A stretch of DNA of 64,000 bases from Bacteroidota bacterium (GCA_039821555.1 JBCBNX010000013.1:1-64000); one strand, 5' to 3'. Counted from the first letter of the stretch, positions 33,906-43,531 are shown. The notes: a model not told the origin generated them from the letters alone. Numbers and translations are program-made.

Positions 33906-36900
33906 CTACTCGCCGCCCGGCTGCGCACGTTCCTGGAGTTGCTCGAAGTAGCGCTTGATGAGGTCCTGGTAGTCCGGCGCATAGCCCGATTCGAGCGCGC
34001 GGATGAGGTCGCGTCGGAGGCGGTCCGCGTCGGCGTCGCGCGGGGGAAGCGGCGGCGGCTCTGGGTTCGAGTACTCGTCGCCGGACCGTCCCTCGCGCTC
34101 CTGCTTTTTGCCGCGCTGGTTGATCGACTCCTCCGCTTGGAGAAGGCGTTCCAGGATCTGCTGCTGGCGTTGTTCGGTGCGGCGGGTGACGCGCCCCGAC
34201 TGCAGCTCGCGGGCGGCCTCTTCCATCTGCTCGGCGATCCGCTGAAGCTGGCTCTGCAGCTGCGCATCGAGCGTGCCGTCTTCCATGCCCTGCTCCATGA
34301 GTTGCTGGAGTTGGTCGCGAAGCTGTTGCTGCTGGCGGGCCATCTGTTCGAGGCGCTCGCGCTGGTCGCCGGAGAGGCGCTGCCCGGCCATATCGTTCAG
34401 CATCTGCTGGATCTGGTCGCCCATCTGCTGCTGGCCCTGCTGGAGCTGCTGCATCATTTGCTGCATCGACATGCCGCCGCCGCCGCCGCCGGACGGGTTG
34501 TTCATCATCTGATCGAGCAACTCGGAGAGGAGCAGCGCGAGGTCGTTGAGGTGCGTCATGGACGCCAGCTGGTGCCCGGCGGCCTGCGGCGCGCGTCGCT
34601 CGGCAAGCTGCTCGGTGGCGAGGCCCATCTCGCGGAGCGCGCCGCCCGTGTGCTCCTGCACCTCGCGCGTCATCTGCGGGACCTCGCGGGCGAGCGTGTT
34701 GAGGCTGTCGGCGACGGTGGCGAGGCCATCGGCGAGGCCGACCTGCTGCTGCGCCATCGGACGGAGCGCGGGGCTGTCACGGGCAAGCGTCCGCGCGTCG
34801 AGGCCGAGGCCCTCCTGCTCCTCGCTCAGCGTGAGCACGTCGTCGAGCGCGCGGCGCAGCGCGGCGATGTTGATCTGCTGCTGCTCGCCCTGCATCTGCT
34901 GGCTCATCTGCTGAAGCTGCTGGCGGAGCTGCTGAAGCTGCTGCTGCATCTGCTGCTGGCCCTGCTGCGCGTCCTGGAGCTGCTGCTGCTGAAGCTGCTG
35001 GCTGTTCTGCTGCATCTGCTGGGGAAGCTGCTGCTGCTGCAACTGCTCGCGCATCTGCTGCATCTCCTGCGCCGGACCCTCGTCGCGGAGTTCCTGCATC
35101 TTCTCCTGGACCTCGCGGAGCAACTCTTCGAGCGCCTCCATTTCCTGGGCGGCGCGCTCCTGCTCCTCGGCCAGCTGCTCGGGAGTCTTGTTTTGCTGTC
35201 CGTTGTCGCCTGACTCCGGCTGCTCACCCGACTCGGGCTGCTCGCCGTTCTCCGACGGTTCGCCCGATTCAGATGGCGAATCCGATTCTGATGGCTCACT
35301 GGACTCTGACGGCTCGCCCGACTCGGATTCGCCACCCTCCGACTCGCTCTCCTCTGAGTCATCGCCTTCCGACTCGCCCTCCTCGGATGCACCGTCCTCC
35401 AGCGCCTCGGTCTGCTCCTGCAGGGCCTCCTGTGTCTTGGCTAGCTCCTCAGCGCGGCGGGCGGCCTCCTCGAGCTCCTGTGAGACTTCGAGCTTCTTGA
35501 ACAGCTCCAGCGCGCGCTCCAGGCGCTCGCGGAACTGCTGCTCGTTGAACTCGAAGTCCTCCATCGCCTGCATCATCTGCGGGAGGTCCATGTTTTCCAT
35601 CGACTCCTGCAGCCGCTGCAGCGCTTCCTGCAACTCGGGCGACTGGATCTCGTCGATCACGCGCTGCATCTCCTCGTACATCCGCTGCGTCTCCTCGTCG
35701 ACGAGGTTCTCCTGCTGCATCTGGTCGAGGAGCTCCTGCATCTGCTCGGAGAGTTTCTCGGCCTGCTCGTCGAGCGACTGCTGCTGGTTCTGGAGGCGTT
35801 CGAGCTGGCGGCGGTCCTCGTAGTCGGGTTGCTGATCGCGGCGGAGTTGGTCGCGCAGCTCCTCGAAGCGGCGGCGAGAGTCGTCGGCCTCGTCGCGCAT
35901 CTCTTCCATCGTCTCCTCCGCCTCCTCCTGGGCGCGGTCGAGTTCTTCAAAGCGCTCGGCGAGGCTGGGCAGGCGCAGCGTGAACGTGCCCGTGCGCGCG
36001 GTCTTCGGACCGTTGACGGTGTCGTTGTCGCGGACTTCGAGGTAGTAGGCGATGGCGTCGCCCGGCGTGAGGTCGAGGCCAGTGGTGGGCGAGAGGAGCC
36101 AGTCGTAGAGCACCTGCTGGTCGAGCGTGCGCGCGTCGATGGGGAGGTCGACGGCCTCGAACGTCTCGGTGGGCTGGCCGTAGCGGCTCTCCGTCAGCCG
36201 CCAGTGGAGGCGCAGGCTGCGGAAGCCGAAGTCGTCGGTGACGCGCACCTGGACGGGTACTTGGAGACGGTCGGCGAGGTCGACGTCGCCGGGGCCCTGG
36301 AGCGTGATCTCGGGCGGCTCGTCGCGGAGCAGGTCGAGGCGATAGCGGACCGGGTCGGCGTTGGCGAAGCCGTCGGCGTTTTCGAGGTGGACGCGGTAGG
36401 AGCCGGGCCGTCGCAGCCCGAATGCGCCTGTCGCCTCCACGCCGTCGGGGGCCAGCGCCGCGCTGTCGGTCGGCGTGCCCTCGATGTCTTCCAAGACGAG
36501 CGCAGCGTCGGCTACGGGTTCATCGCCGAGCCGCACGGCGACCTCGACGCGGGTGCCTGGAAGCGCGGTCACGTCGCCGATGCCGGGGGCGAGGCGCTGG
36601 GCGGGCAGGCCGGTGTAGGCGGGCGGGCGGAGCGTCACGCGGAGGCCGCGCACGAGCGGGCGCGCCACGACGGTCGCTGTGTAGGCGGGCGAGGTCACGC
36701 CCGCCGTCTCGACGCGGTAGGTGACCGTCGAGCGGAGGTTGCGGAGCGTGTGGCTGAACGCGCCGTCCGAGCCGAGGGCGACGCGGACTGGCTCGGCACG
36801 CGTCTCGCCGGGGCGCGTCAGCACGAGCGTGGCGGTCGCGGGGAAGCCGGTGCCGACGGGCAGTGCGGCGACGGTGAGGCTGTCGCCGCGCACGAGCTCG

Positions 36901-37532
36901 ATGTCGCCGGGCGTCACGTCGAGGCGGAACGGCGCGGGGCGGTCGAAGGCGGCCGTCGGGTTGAAGAGGCGGTAGGTGGCCCCCGTGAACGCCGTTGGCG
37001 CGAGCAGCAGGAACGCGAGCACGCCGAGCACGGGCACGGCGGCAAACGGCGCGGCGCGGCGCACAGGTTGGGTGTCCTCGATGCGCTCGAACGGGATCGG
37101 CTCGACCTCAGCGCCGAGCGCGGTCACGGCGCGGTCCACGAGCGGCGTCGGGGCGTCGGAACGGCGCCCGTCGGCGAGGTCGAGCAGCGCCGAGAGCCGG
37201 TCGCCGACCTCCGGGAAGCGCTGGCCCGCGGCGGCGGCGGCGGTGCGTTCGTCGCGGCCCGGCAGCACGCCATAGAGCCGCAGCAGCGGCCACGCCACGA
37301 AATAGCCCAGTAGCCCCAGCGCAGCGACCACAAACAGCGCGAGCCACAGCCCGCGCAGTCCGCTGCCGAGCCACCACACAGCCTCCGCGCCCGCGCCGGC
37401 GAGCAGCAGCAGCGCAAGCGCGCCCGCGAGCACCAGCGCCCCGAAGGCGACCTCCGCGGCGGTCTGGCGGCGGAGCGCCGCCCGCAAGCGGGTGCGAATC
37501 GCGTCGAGCAGGCGGAGGGACGTGTCGCTCAT
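33906..37532 (-). CDS. Very large DUF4175-like membrane protein with Gln- and Ser/Glu-rich coiled coils
   Basis: A 1208-residue protein. Two or three transmembrane helices occupy residues 25-90 (FGALVLAGALALLLLAGAG, GLWLALFVVAALGLLGYFV), and another follows near residue 165. A beta-rich periplasmic part holds Ig-like strands (LRVTLRPPAYTGLP, DDFGFRSLRLHWRLTESRYG) typical of DUF4175. The C-terminal half is a long coiled coil with a Ser/Glu/Gly tract and Gln-rich runs containing QQQLQQ-type repeats. The start at 37532 precedes the first helix. Function is unknown. The family is common in Bacteroidota and in alphaproteobacteria. Confidence 0.8.
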   Translation of the reverse strand: MSDTSLRLLDAIRTRLRAALRRQTAAEVAFGALVLAGALALLLLAGAGAEAVWWLGSGLRGLWLALFVVAALGLLGYFVAWPLLRLYGVLPGRDERTAAAAAGQRFPEVGDRLSALLDLADGRRSDAPTPLVDRAVTALGAEVEPIPFERIEDTQPVRRAAPFAAVPVLGVLAFLLLAPTAFTGATYRLFNPTAAFDRPAPFRLDVTPGDIELVRGDSLTVAALPVGTGFPATATLVLTRPGETRAEPVRVALGSDGAFSHTLRNLRSTVTYRVETAGVTSPAYTATVVARPLVRGLRVTLRPPAYTGLPAQRLAPGIGDVTALPGTRVEVAVRLGDEPVADAALVLEDIEGTPTDSAALAPDGVEATGAFGLRRPGSYRVHLENADGFANADPVRYRLDLLRDEPPEITLQGPGDVDLADRLQVPVQVRVTDDFGFRSLRLHWRLTESRYGQPTETFEAVDLPIDARTLDQQVLYDWLLSPTTGLDLTPGDAIAYYLEVRDNDTVNGPKTARTGTFTLRLPSLAERFEELDRAQEEAEETMEEMRDEADDSRRRFEELRDQLRRDQQPDYEDRRQLERLQNQQQSLDEQAEKLSEQMQELLDQMQQENLVDEETQRMYEEMQRVIDEIQSPELQEALQRLQESMENMDLPQMMQAMEDFEFNEQQFRERLERALELFKKLEVSQELEEAARRAEELAKTQEALQEQTEALEDGASEEGESEGDDSEESESEGGESESGEPSESSEPSESDSPSESGEPSENGEQPESGEQPESGDNGQQNKTPEQLAEEQERAAQEMEALEELLREVQEKMQELRDEGPAQEMQQMREQLQQQQLPQQMQQNSQQLQQQQLQDAQQGQQQMQQQLQQLRQQLQQMSQQMQGEQQQINIAALRRALDDVLTLSEEQEGLGLDARTLARDSPALRPMAQQQVGLADGLATVADSLNTLAREVPQMTREVQEHTGGALREMGLATEQLAERRAPQAAGHQLASMTHLNDLALLLSELLDQMMNNPSGGGGGGMSMQQMMQQLQQGQQQMGDQIQQMLNDMAGQRLSGDQRERLEQMARQQQQLRDQLQQLMEQGMEDGTLDAQLQSQLQRIAEQMEEAARELQSGRVTRRTEQRQQQILERLLQAEESINQRGKKQEREGRSGDEYSNPEPPPLPPRDADADRLRRDLIRALESGYAPDYQDLIKRYFEQLQERAQPGGE

Positions 37533-37735
37533 CGGGGCAGAGAAAAACGGGCGCGCAGAGGGAGTTGCTGCGCAGAAGAAACACAGGGCGGACAACCTCG
37601 CACGTACACGATGGGTTCGCAAGCCGGTAACGTTTGCAGCTGGGCTCGCATTGCCTGCGGGAACGGTGGCACGCGTAATCCGATATCCCCTACCTTGGCA
37701 GGCCCCTTCTCGTTCACCCCTCTCGACACGCGACC

Positions 37736-39031
37736 ATGGACCCCGAAGCTCTGCGCGCCAACCCCCGCGACCTCATGGCGGTGATCCTCGGTGGTGGAGC
37801 CGGGACGCGCCTCGCCCCGCTCACCATCCCGCGCTCGAAGCCGGCGGTGCCGCTCGCAGGCAAGTATCGTCTCATCGACATCCCCGTCTCCAACTGCATC
37901 AACTCGCAGGTCACGAGCATCTTCGTGCTGACGCAGTTCAACTCGGCGAGCCTCAACCGGCACATCCACCGGACCTACCGCTTCGACCGCTTCCGCCGCG
38001 GCTTCGTGACCATCATCGCCGCCGAGCAGACCCCCGACTCGCGCGACTGGTTTCAGGGCACCGCCGACGCCGTGCGCAAGTCGATGCCGCACATCAACGC
38101 CTTCCCGCACGAGCACACGCTCATCCTCTCCGGCGACCAGCTCTACCGGCTCGACTACCGGAAGATGTACCAGCACCACATCAGCAGTGGGGCGGAGATC
38201 ACCATCGGGACCGTGCCGGTGCACGCCAACGACGCGCCCGGCTTCGGCATCCTCAAGACTGACGATGATGGCGTCATCACGGAGTTCCACGAGAAGCCCG
38301 CGCTGGACGAACTCGACGGCAAGGAGAGCAAGGTGTCGCAGGAGTTGCAAGACGACGGCCGCATCTACCTCGCCTCGATGGGCATCTACCTCTTCAACCG
38401 CTCCGTCCTCGGCTCCGCGCTCGACGCCGACCCGACCTGCACGGACTTCGGCAAGGAGATCATCCCCCGCGAGATCGGCAACCGCAAGGTGGTCAGCTTC
38501 CCCTTCGCCGACTACTGGAGCGACATCGGGACCATCCGCTCGTTCTACGAGGCCAACCTCGCCCTCGCCGACCGCGAGCCGGAGTTCGACCTCTACGACG
38601 CCGAGATGCCGATCTACACCAACGCGCGGATGCTCCCGCCCGCCAAGGTGCAGAACACGATGCTCCAGGACGTGATGATCGCCGAGGCCGCCGTGATCTC
38701 GGACGCCTACGTGGAGCGCTCCGTGATCGGCCTCCGCACGTCGATCCGCAGGGGCGCGGTCGTGAAGAACAGCGTGGTCATGGGCTCGGACTACTTCCCC
38801 TGGCACCCGCCTGCGAGCCGCTACCTCAACCAGGCCCCCGACGCGCCTGGCATCGGCGAGGGGAGCTACATCGAGAACGCGATCATCGACAAGAACGTGC
38901 AGATCGGCAAGAACTGTCGGATCACCAACGACCGCGGCGTGGAGAGCGAGGAGGGCGACTTTTACTCGATCCGCGACGGCATCGTGGTGATCCCGAAGAA
39001 CGCCAAGGTGCCCGACCACACGGTGATCTAG
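37736..39031 (+). CDS. glgC: Glucose-1-phosphate adenylyltransferase
   Basis: A 431-residue ADP-glucose pyrophosphorylase. The N-terminal nucleotidyltransferase motif LGGGAGTRLAPLTIPRSKPAVPLAGKYRLIDIPVSNC, the GTADAVR segment, SGDQLYRLDY, GFGILKTD and the C-terminal left-handed beta helix (SVIGLRTSIRRGAVVKNSVVMGSDY) are all present. It makes ADP-glucose from ATP and glucose-1-phosphate for glycogen synthesis. A tacctTGG box at 37691-37698 resembles a Bacteroidota -7 element 40 bases before the start. No other glg gene is adjacent. Confidence 0.96.
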   Translation: MDPEALRANPRDLMAVILGGGAGTRLAPLTIPRSKPAVPLAGKYRLIDIPVSNCINSQVTSIFVLTQFNSASLNRHIHRTYRFDRFRRGFVTIIAAEQTPDSRDWFQGTADAVRKSMPHINAFPHEHTLILSGDQLYRLDYRKMYQHHISSGAEITIGTVPVHANDAPGFGILKTDDDGVITEFHEKPALDELDGKESKVSQELQDDGRIYLASMGIYLFNRSVLGSALDADPTCTDFGKEIIPREIGNRKVVSFPFADYWSDIGTIRSFYEANLALADREPEFDLYDAEMPIYTNARMLPPAKVQNTMLQDVMIAEAAVISDAYVERSVIGLRTSIRRGAVVKNSVVMGSDYFPWHPPASRYLNQAPDAPGIGEGSYIENAIIDKNVQIGKNCRITNDRGVESEEGDFYSIRDGIVVIPKNAKVPDHTVI

Positions 39032-39238
39032 CGACACGCCGTCGGCTTGCAGCTGTTGGCGCTCAGGCTTGGGGCTGGCAACCCTCACGCTCAGCGGGCA
39101 GGCCTCACGGCGCCCTGCCGCCATTCACGCCACCGTGCCGGGGCACCCAGTTGTGCGCTGTGAATCGGCGTAGGGGGTTCGTACCTTGGGGCCCTCACCT
39201 CGCTCACGCTCCTGACGGCGTCCCGCCCGCCCCGGCCT

Positions 39239-39448
39239 ATGCCCACGGTTACTCCCGCCAATACGGATCTCAAAGCGCTCGTCAAAGAGGCGCTCCGCGA
39301 GGTGCTCCTGGAGCGGCGCGGGTACCTCAAGACGCTCGTCGCCGAGGCGCTCGAAGAGCTCGCCGCCGACGAGGCGCAGCGCGAGCGCGAAGCTATCGAG
39401 CAGGCCACCCGCGATCACCTCATGGCGGGCATCAACGCGCAAGCCTAG
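39239..39448 (+). CDS. Small charged helical protein, uncharacterised
   Basis: A 69-residue, fully helical and Glu/Arg-rich protein (LKALVKEALREVLLERRGYLKTLVAEALEEL...). It resembles the small antitoxin-like proteins that precede toxin genes, but no toxin follows. A taccttgg box lies 50 bases upstream at 39182. Confidence that it is expressed is moderate. Confidence 0.5.
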   Translation: MPTVTPANTDLKALVKEALREVLLERRGYLKTLVAEALEELAADEAQREREAIEQATRDHLMAGINAQA

Positions 39449-39462
39449 CTAGGGGAAGGGCC

Positions 39463-40611
39463 TTGGGAATAAGGGATAGGGGGCAGCGCTCGTGGACCTT
39501 CGGGGCAGGGTGTTGTGCGCGTCTTGGTCCGAGCCTGCGTCACCGAGGCTTTCGAGGCACGGCCCTTCCGGCTTGGCTCCTACTCTATAGCCTATTCCCT
39601 GTCACCTACGCCCTTAGCCAGAGCGGCTGCGCGCGGGACGATCGCGAAGCGCTTGTCGTCTACTCGCCGCACGGGAAGGAGCTGCTGAGTGCCTACGAGG
39701 CAGCGTTTGAGGCAGCCTACCCCGAGGTCAACGTGCAGTGGCTCTTCATGGGCAGCCAGCAGGTGCTTGACCGCGTGCGCACGGAGCGCGTCAACCCGCA
39801 GGCGAGCGTCTGGTGGGGCGCGCCGCAGCCGCTCTTCATGCGCGCGGCCGACGAGGGCCTGCTCGCCGCCTACGAGCCAACCTGGGCCGACGTGCTCCCC
39901 GATGCTGCCCGCGACGCCGAGTGGCGCTGGATCGGCACCTACCTCACGCCCGAGGTCATCGCCTACAACACCGCGACGCTCGACTCCACGCGGGTGCCGC
40001 GAGACTGGGACGCGCTCCTCGACCCCGCCATGGCACAGCCGCTGCTCATCCGCTCGCCGCTGGAGTCGGGCACGATGCGCACCATCTTCGGCGCGATGAT
40101 CCAGCGCCAGCCGACTACCGAGGCGGGCTTCCGCTGGCTTGCTCGCCTCGACACGGTCACCCGCAGCTACACCGCCGATCCGACGCAGCTCTATCTCAAG
40201 CTCGCGCGCGGCGAGGCGGCGCTCACGCTCTGGAACCTCCCCGACATCGAACTCCAGGCGCGCGACGTGGGCTACCCGTTCCGTTCCGTCTTTCCTGAGA
40301 GCGGTACGCCCGTCCTCGTCGACGCCATCGCCATCCCCGCGGGCGCGCCGAATCCTGAGCGCGCGCAGCAGTTCGTCGAGTTCGTCACGACGCGCGAAGC
40401 CTTGATTCGGCAGGCGCACGAGTTCCACCGGCTCCCAGCGCGGCAGGACATCCCGCCCGGAAGCCTCCCTGCATGGATGCGCCAGCCCGTCCGCCCGATG
40501 GACCTCGACTGGACGCTGATGGCCGACAGCGGGCAGGCCTGGCTGGAGCGCTGGGACCGCGACATCAAGGGACGCGGGGCGGCGTTCCTGAAGGCGAATC
40601 CGGAACGATGA
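39463..40611 (+). CDS. ABC-type extracellular solute-binding protein (iron/thiamine-like)
   Basis: About 380 residues; a periplasmic binding protein of the Fe3+/thiamine family. It opens the mature domain with LVVYSPHGKELLSAYEAAFEAAYPEVNVQW and continues with VWWGAPQPLFMRAADEGLL and TPEVIAYNT, all standard. The hydrophobic stretch LPAWLLLYSLFPVTYALSQSGC gives a lipobox. The start is a problem: the only in-frame start near the leader is a TTG at 39463, and a longer frame to 39151 overlaps the preceding gene. A CTG start or an assembly error is possible. No permease follows; the next gene is a fluoride channel overlapping by ATGA. Confidence 0.8.
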   Translation: MGIRDRGQRSWTFGAGCCARLGPSLRHRGFRGTALPAWLLLYSLFPVTYALSQSGCARDDREALVVYSPHGKELLSAYEAAFEAAYPEVNVQWLFMGSQQVLDRVRTERVNPQASVWWGAPQPLFMRAADEGLLAAYEPTWADVLPDAARDAEWRWIGTYLTPEVIAYNTATLDSTRVPRDWDALLDPAMAQPLLIRSPLESGTMRTIFGAMIQRQPTTEAGFRWLARLDTVTRSYTADPTQLYLKLARGEAALTLWNLPDIELQARDVGYPFRSVFPESGTPVLVDAIAIPAGAPNPERAQQFVEFVTTREALIRQAHEFHRLPARQDIPPGSLPAWMRQPVRPMDLDWTLMADSGQAWLERWDRDIKGRGAAFLKANPER

Positions 40612-40994
40612 GCGGCTGGCAGCAGGCAGCGCTGGTAGCGCTCGGCGGTGCAGGCGGTGCGCTCGCACGGTACGGCGTGGCGCTCGCCTCCGCCCGATGG
40701 ACCGTGACCGGCGCGCTCGCGGGGCTGCCCGTCGGGACCTGGATCGCCAACATCGCCGGGTGCTTCCTGATCGGCCTCGCCCTCCCCTTTGTGCCCGGTC
40801 GCGACCCGCTGCGGCTGCTCGGCGTGGTTGGCTTCCTCGGTGGATTCACGACGTTCTCGTCGTACTCGGCGGAGACGCTGGCGCTCTTGGAGACGGGGCG
40901 CGTCGGGTGGGCGCTCGTCAACGCGCTCGGGAGCGTGGCCGTCGGGCTCGTGGCAGCGTGGGCAGGGTGGACGTTGGCTCGCACATTCGCCTAG
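40608..40994 (+). CDS. crcB: Fluoride channel CrcB/FluC
   Basis: A 128-residue dual-topology fluoride exporter with four transmembrane helices. GGAGGALARYGVALASA opens helix 1, GTWIANIAGCFLIGLAL contains the pore asparagine, and GGFTTFSSYSAETLALLE is the hallmark G-x-x-T-T-F-S-T/S-x-x-x-E helix with the phenylalanine box. The start ATG at 40608 overlaps the stop of the binding-protein gene (ATGA), so translation is coupled. I see no fluoride riboswitch upstream because the gene is directly behind another CDS. Confidence 0.94.
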   Translation: MSGWQQAALVALGGAGGALARYGVALASARWTVTGALAGLPVGTWIANIAGCFLIGLALPFVPGRDPLRLLGVVGFLGGFTTFSSYSAETLALLETGRVGWALVNALGSVAVGLVAAWAGWTLARTFA

Positions 40995-41026
40995 CACAGT
41001 CGCCTAGCACCGCTGACTGCACGCCG

Positions 41027-41734
41027 ATGACTGCGATTCGCCCGCCGGAGTTCTTCCCGTCGCTGCCGGTCGCGGCGCTGCTGCTTTCTGCGGAGCGCTT
41101 CGTGGTGGCCGACACGTTCGCGTACAGCCGCCAGTCGTACCAGAACCGGACGCGCATCCGCACCTCGGCGGGCACTGGGCGCGACGCGATGTGGCTCACC
41201 GTGCCCGTCCGCAAAGGCCCACCCGGGCGTCCGATCCGATCTGTACCGCTCGCCGACTCTGCGGGGGCGTGGCGGCGGGCGCACCTCCGCACGCTCGCGG
41301 CGTGCTACAACAACGCGCCGTATTTCGCGCACTATGCTCCCCAGATCGAGCACCTCTTCGACGCAGTTTTCTCTGACGACGGGACGCCGCAGACGCTCGG
41401 CACGCTCACGGTGGCTGCGATGCGATGGGCACATCGGGTGCTCGCCAGCGATGCAGAGCTCGTCGTGGCGTCGGAGCGCCCCAGCACACCAGCTACGCTC
41501 GTCGACGTGTGGCTCGACGTCGGAGCCGCACCGCTGCTCACCCTGCCCGATGCCGCGGCGGTGGAGCGTGCTCAGTTGCCCGAGGTGGCGCAAACGGTGG
41601 CGTCATTCGAGGAGAAGTCGCGTCGTCAGGTGTTCGACGGCTTCGTGTCGGGCTGCGGCCTGCTCGACCTCGTCTTCAACTATGGACCTGCGGCGCGTCA
41701 AGTCTTGAGCGAGGGGCTAAGGCTGCCCGCGTAG
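41027..41734 (+). CDS. WbqC-family protein
   Basis: A 235-residue protein of the WbqC family, encoded in many polysaccharide or lipid-synthesis loci and of uncertain enzymology. The opening PPEFFPSLPVAALLLSAERFVVADTFAYSRQSYQNRTRIRT, with the D-x-x-x-Y-x-R-x-S-Y/F-Q-N-R-x-x-I pattern, is diagnostic. LTVPVRKGPPGRPIRSV and ACYNNAPYF follow. It starts 32 bases after crcB, so the two may share a transcript. Confidence 0.88.
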   Translation: MTAIRPPEFFPSLPVAALLLSAERFVVADTFAYSRQSYQNRTRIRTSAGTGRDAMWLTVPVRKGPPGRPIRSVPLADSAGAWRRAHLRTLAACYNNAPYFAHYAPQIEHLFDAVFSDDGTPQTLGTLTVAAMRWAHRVLASDAELVVASERPSTPATLVDVWLDVGAAPLLTLPDAAAVERAQLPEVAQTVASFEEKSRRQVFDGFVSGCGLLDLVFNYGPAARQVLSEGLRLPA

Positions 41735-41909
41735 GGACTGTCCGGGTTGCCCACGTGAGGCCGCGTAAGTGCGGCACGTCGTCACGGGAGCGGGACAAAC
41801 GAGGGAAACGAAGGCAGCCTGCGGATCGGCGGCGGATTCAGGCTTAATGGGAGAGCGTGATTCGCCGACACCAAGGGCACACGCTTACTAGCCCCGCGCC
41901 CTACCTTTC

Positions 41910-42563
41910 GTGCCCCTCTCCGCGATCCTTCCTGTACTTCTGTGGATGGTCGCAGGCATGCACGGCAGCCCGGTTGTGCACGGCAACTCGGGGCACGACA
42001 GCTCGGGCGTGAGAGCGTCCGGCGATCCGCCCAGCGTGCGCATGGACAAGCGGGTGCGGACGGAGTACTACGACGTCACAGGCACGTCGTGGCAGGAGCT
42101 TGCCCACCAGATGCGCGTCAAGGGTCCCGGCGACTTCTTCGGGCAAACCGTTTACCAGATCGGCTACCGGTACACATCGCAGCGCCTGGGCGACCGGTGC
42201 TGGGTGAGCGACGCCATCGTCACGCTGGAGGCGACCATCATCCTGCCCCGCTGGCAGCGGTCGAACCAGACCTCAGGCACGGTGCCGTATGCGCTACGCC
42301 GCGACTGGGACCTCTTCCGCACACGCCTCGAACGCCACGAGCAGCAGCACGTCCGCATCGCCGAGCGCGGCGCGCAGGAGGTCCAGCAGTTCCTCACCGG
42401 CGTCACGGGCGAGTGCGCCACGATGGACGCCGTCGTCAACGAGCGCGTGCGGGGCATCGTCGCCGAGTGGGACGACTACAACCGCCACTACGACGTGCGC
42501 ACCGAGCACGGGCGCAGCGAAGGCGCCATCTGGCCGCTCAGCACGGCCGTCGCCCGGCGCTAG
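41910..42563 (+). CDS. DUF922-like putative zinc protease, secreted
   Basis: A 217-residue protein with a weak N-terminal signal (GTG start; MPLSAILPVLLWMVAGMHG) and a mature domain resembling DUF922. VRTEYYDVTGTSWQELAHQMR and HEQQHVRIAERGAQE match the family, whose H-E-x-x-H is a predicted zinc site (RHEQQHVRIAE). DUF922 proteins are assumed to be periplasmic zinc proteases. A tacctttc box lies immediately upstream, which would leave almost no leader, so an ATG at 41946 is an alternative start. Confidence 0.75.
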   Translation: MPLSAILPVLLWMVAGMHGSPVVHGNSGHDSSGVRASGDPPSVRMDKRVRTEYYDVTGTSWQELAHQMRVKGPGDFFGQTVYQIGYRYTSQRLGDRCWVSDAIVTLEATIILPRWQRSNQTSGTVPYALRRDWDLFRTRLERHEQQHVRIAERGAQEVQQFLTGVTGECATMDAVVNERVRGIVAEWDDYNRHYDVRTEHGRSEGAIWPLSTAVARR

Positions 42564-42638
42564 GGCACGCGGAGCCGCGGACGAGGCCATCGGCGTAGAC
42601 TCACGGAGTCACCACCTCCCTGATTCTCCGTTGTCCCG

Positions 42639-43520
42639 ATGTCGCCGTTCTTCCAGAGCATCCTCGACCGCCTCGCCGCCACGTTCGAACCCGAGCGTAC
42701 GGGCGAGGCCGTTGCTGTCTTCCTCGCCGACTTGCTGACCGGCCTTGCCGTGTTCGCGGTGTTCTACGTCGGCTGGTGGATCCTCAATCGGCTCCTGCGT
42801 GCCGCCTTCCAGCGCGCTGACGCCGACGCTACGCTCGCGAGCTTCATCCTCGTCACGAGCAAGTTTGCGCTCCTCGCCTTCGGCCTCGTGCAGGCGCTCG
42901 CGGCAGTCGGCATCAACACGGCGTCGCTCATCGCCAGCCTCGGTATCGCGGGGCTCACCATCGGCTTCGCGGCCCAGGACGCGCTCTCGAACATCATCTC
43001 GGGCATCCTCATCTTCTGGGACCGTCCTTTCGTCATCAACGACCTCGTGGAAGTCGAGGGCGACTATGGCCGCGTCGACAAGATCACGCTCCGCTCCACG
43101 CGCGTCGTCACGCCCGATGGCCGCATGCTCGCCGTGCCCAACGCGACGGTCATCAACTCGGTCGTGGCGTCGTACACCAACTTCCCCAACCTCCGGCTCG
43201 GCATCGAGGTAACGGTCGGCGTGAACGAAGACCTTGGTCGCGTGCGCCGTCTCCTCCTCGCGCTGGTCGAGGGCGACCCGACGTTCATGGATGCCCCACC
43301 GCCGCGCGTGGTGGTGACAGCGCTCAACGACTACAACGTCGCGCTGGAACTGCAAGCCTGGCTCCGCGACGAGCGCGAGCACGTCCAGGCCCGCTTCGAC
43401 CTCCGCGAGCAGGTCTTCGCCACGCTCACCGAGGCCGGTGTCGATATGCCGTTCGAGACGGTGCAGCTCCGCCCCGTCGCTGGCGACCCGCTCGACGTCC
43501 GGATGAGTCGGGCCGCCTAG
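42639..43520 (+). CDS. Small-conductance mechanosensitive channel MscS
   Basis: A 293-residue MscS channel. TM helices cover about residues 28-52 and 67-90, and the pore-lining TM3 is NTASLIASLGIAGLTIGFAAQDALSNIISG. The beta domain starts at DRPFVINDLVEVEGDYGRVDKITLRSTRVVTPDGRMLAVPN, a classic MscS stretch. It opens under membrane tension to release solutes during hypo-osmotic shock, useful in a salt-adapted organism. The gene stands alone and converges with the enoyl-CoA hydratase gene with an 11-base gap. Confidence 0.93.
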   Translation: MSPFFQSILDRLAATFEPERTGEAVAVFLADLLTGLAVFAVFYVGWWILNRLLRAAFQRADADATLASFILVTSKFALLAFGLVQALAAVGINTASLIASLGIAGLTIGFAAQDALSNIISGILIFWDRPFVINDLVEVEGDYGRVDKITLRSTRVVTPDGRMLAVPNATVINSVVASYTNFPNLRLGIEVTVGVNEDLGRVRRLLLALVEGDPTFMDAPPPRVVVTALNDYNVALELQAWLRDEREHVQARFDLREQVFATLTEAGVDMPFETVQLRPVAGDPLDVRMSRAA

Positions 43521-43531
43521 CTTGGTGTGTC

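Noticed and set aside
33666..35213. Leucine-rich plus-strand frame of 515 codons
   Set aside because: It is the antisense of the Gln-rich coiled coil of the DUF4175 protein (CAG/CTG runs), not an LRR protein.
39151..39462. N-terminal extension of the solute-binding protein
   Set aside because: It is Arg-rich, overlaps the small 69-residue gene in another frame, and puts the signal peptide in the middle of the protein.
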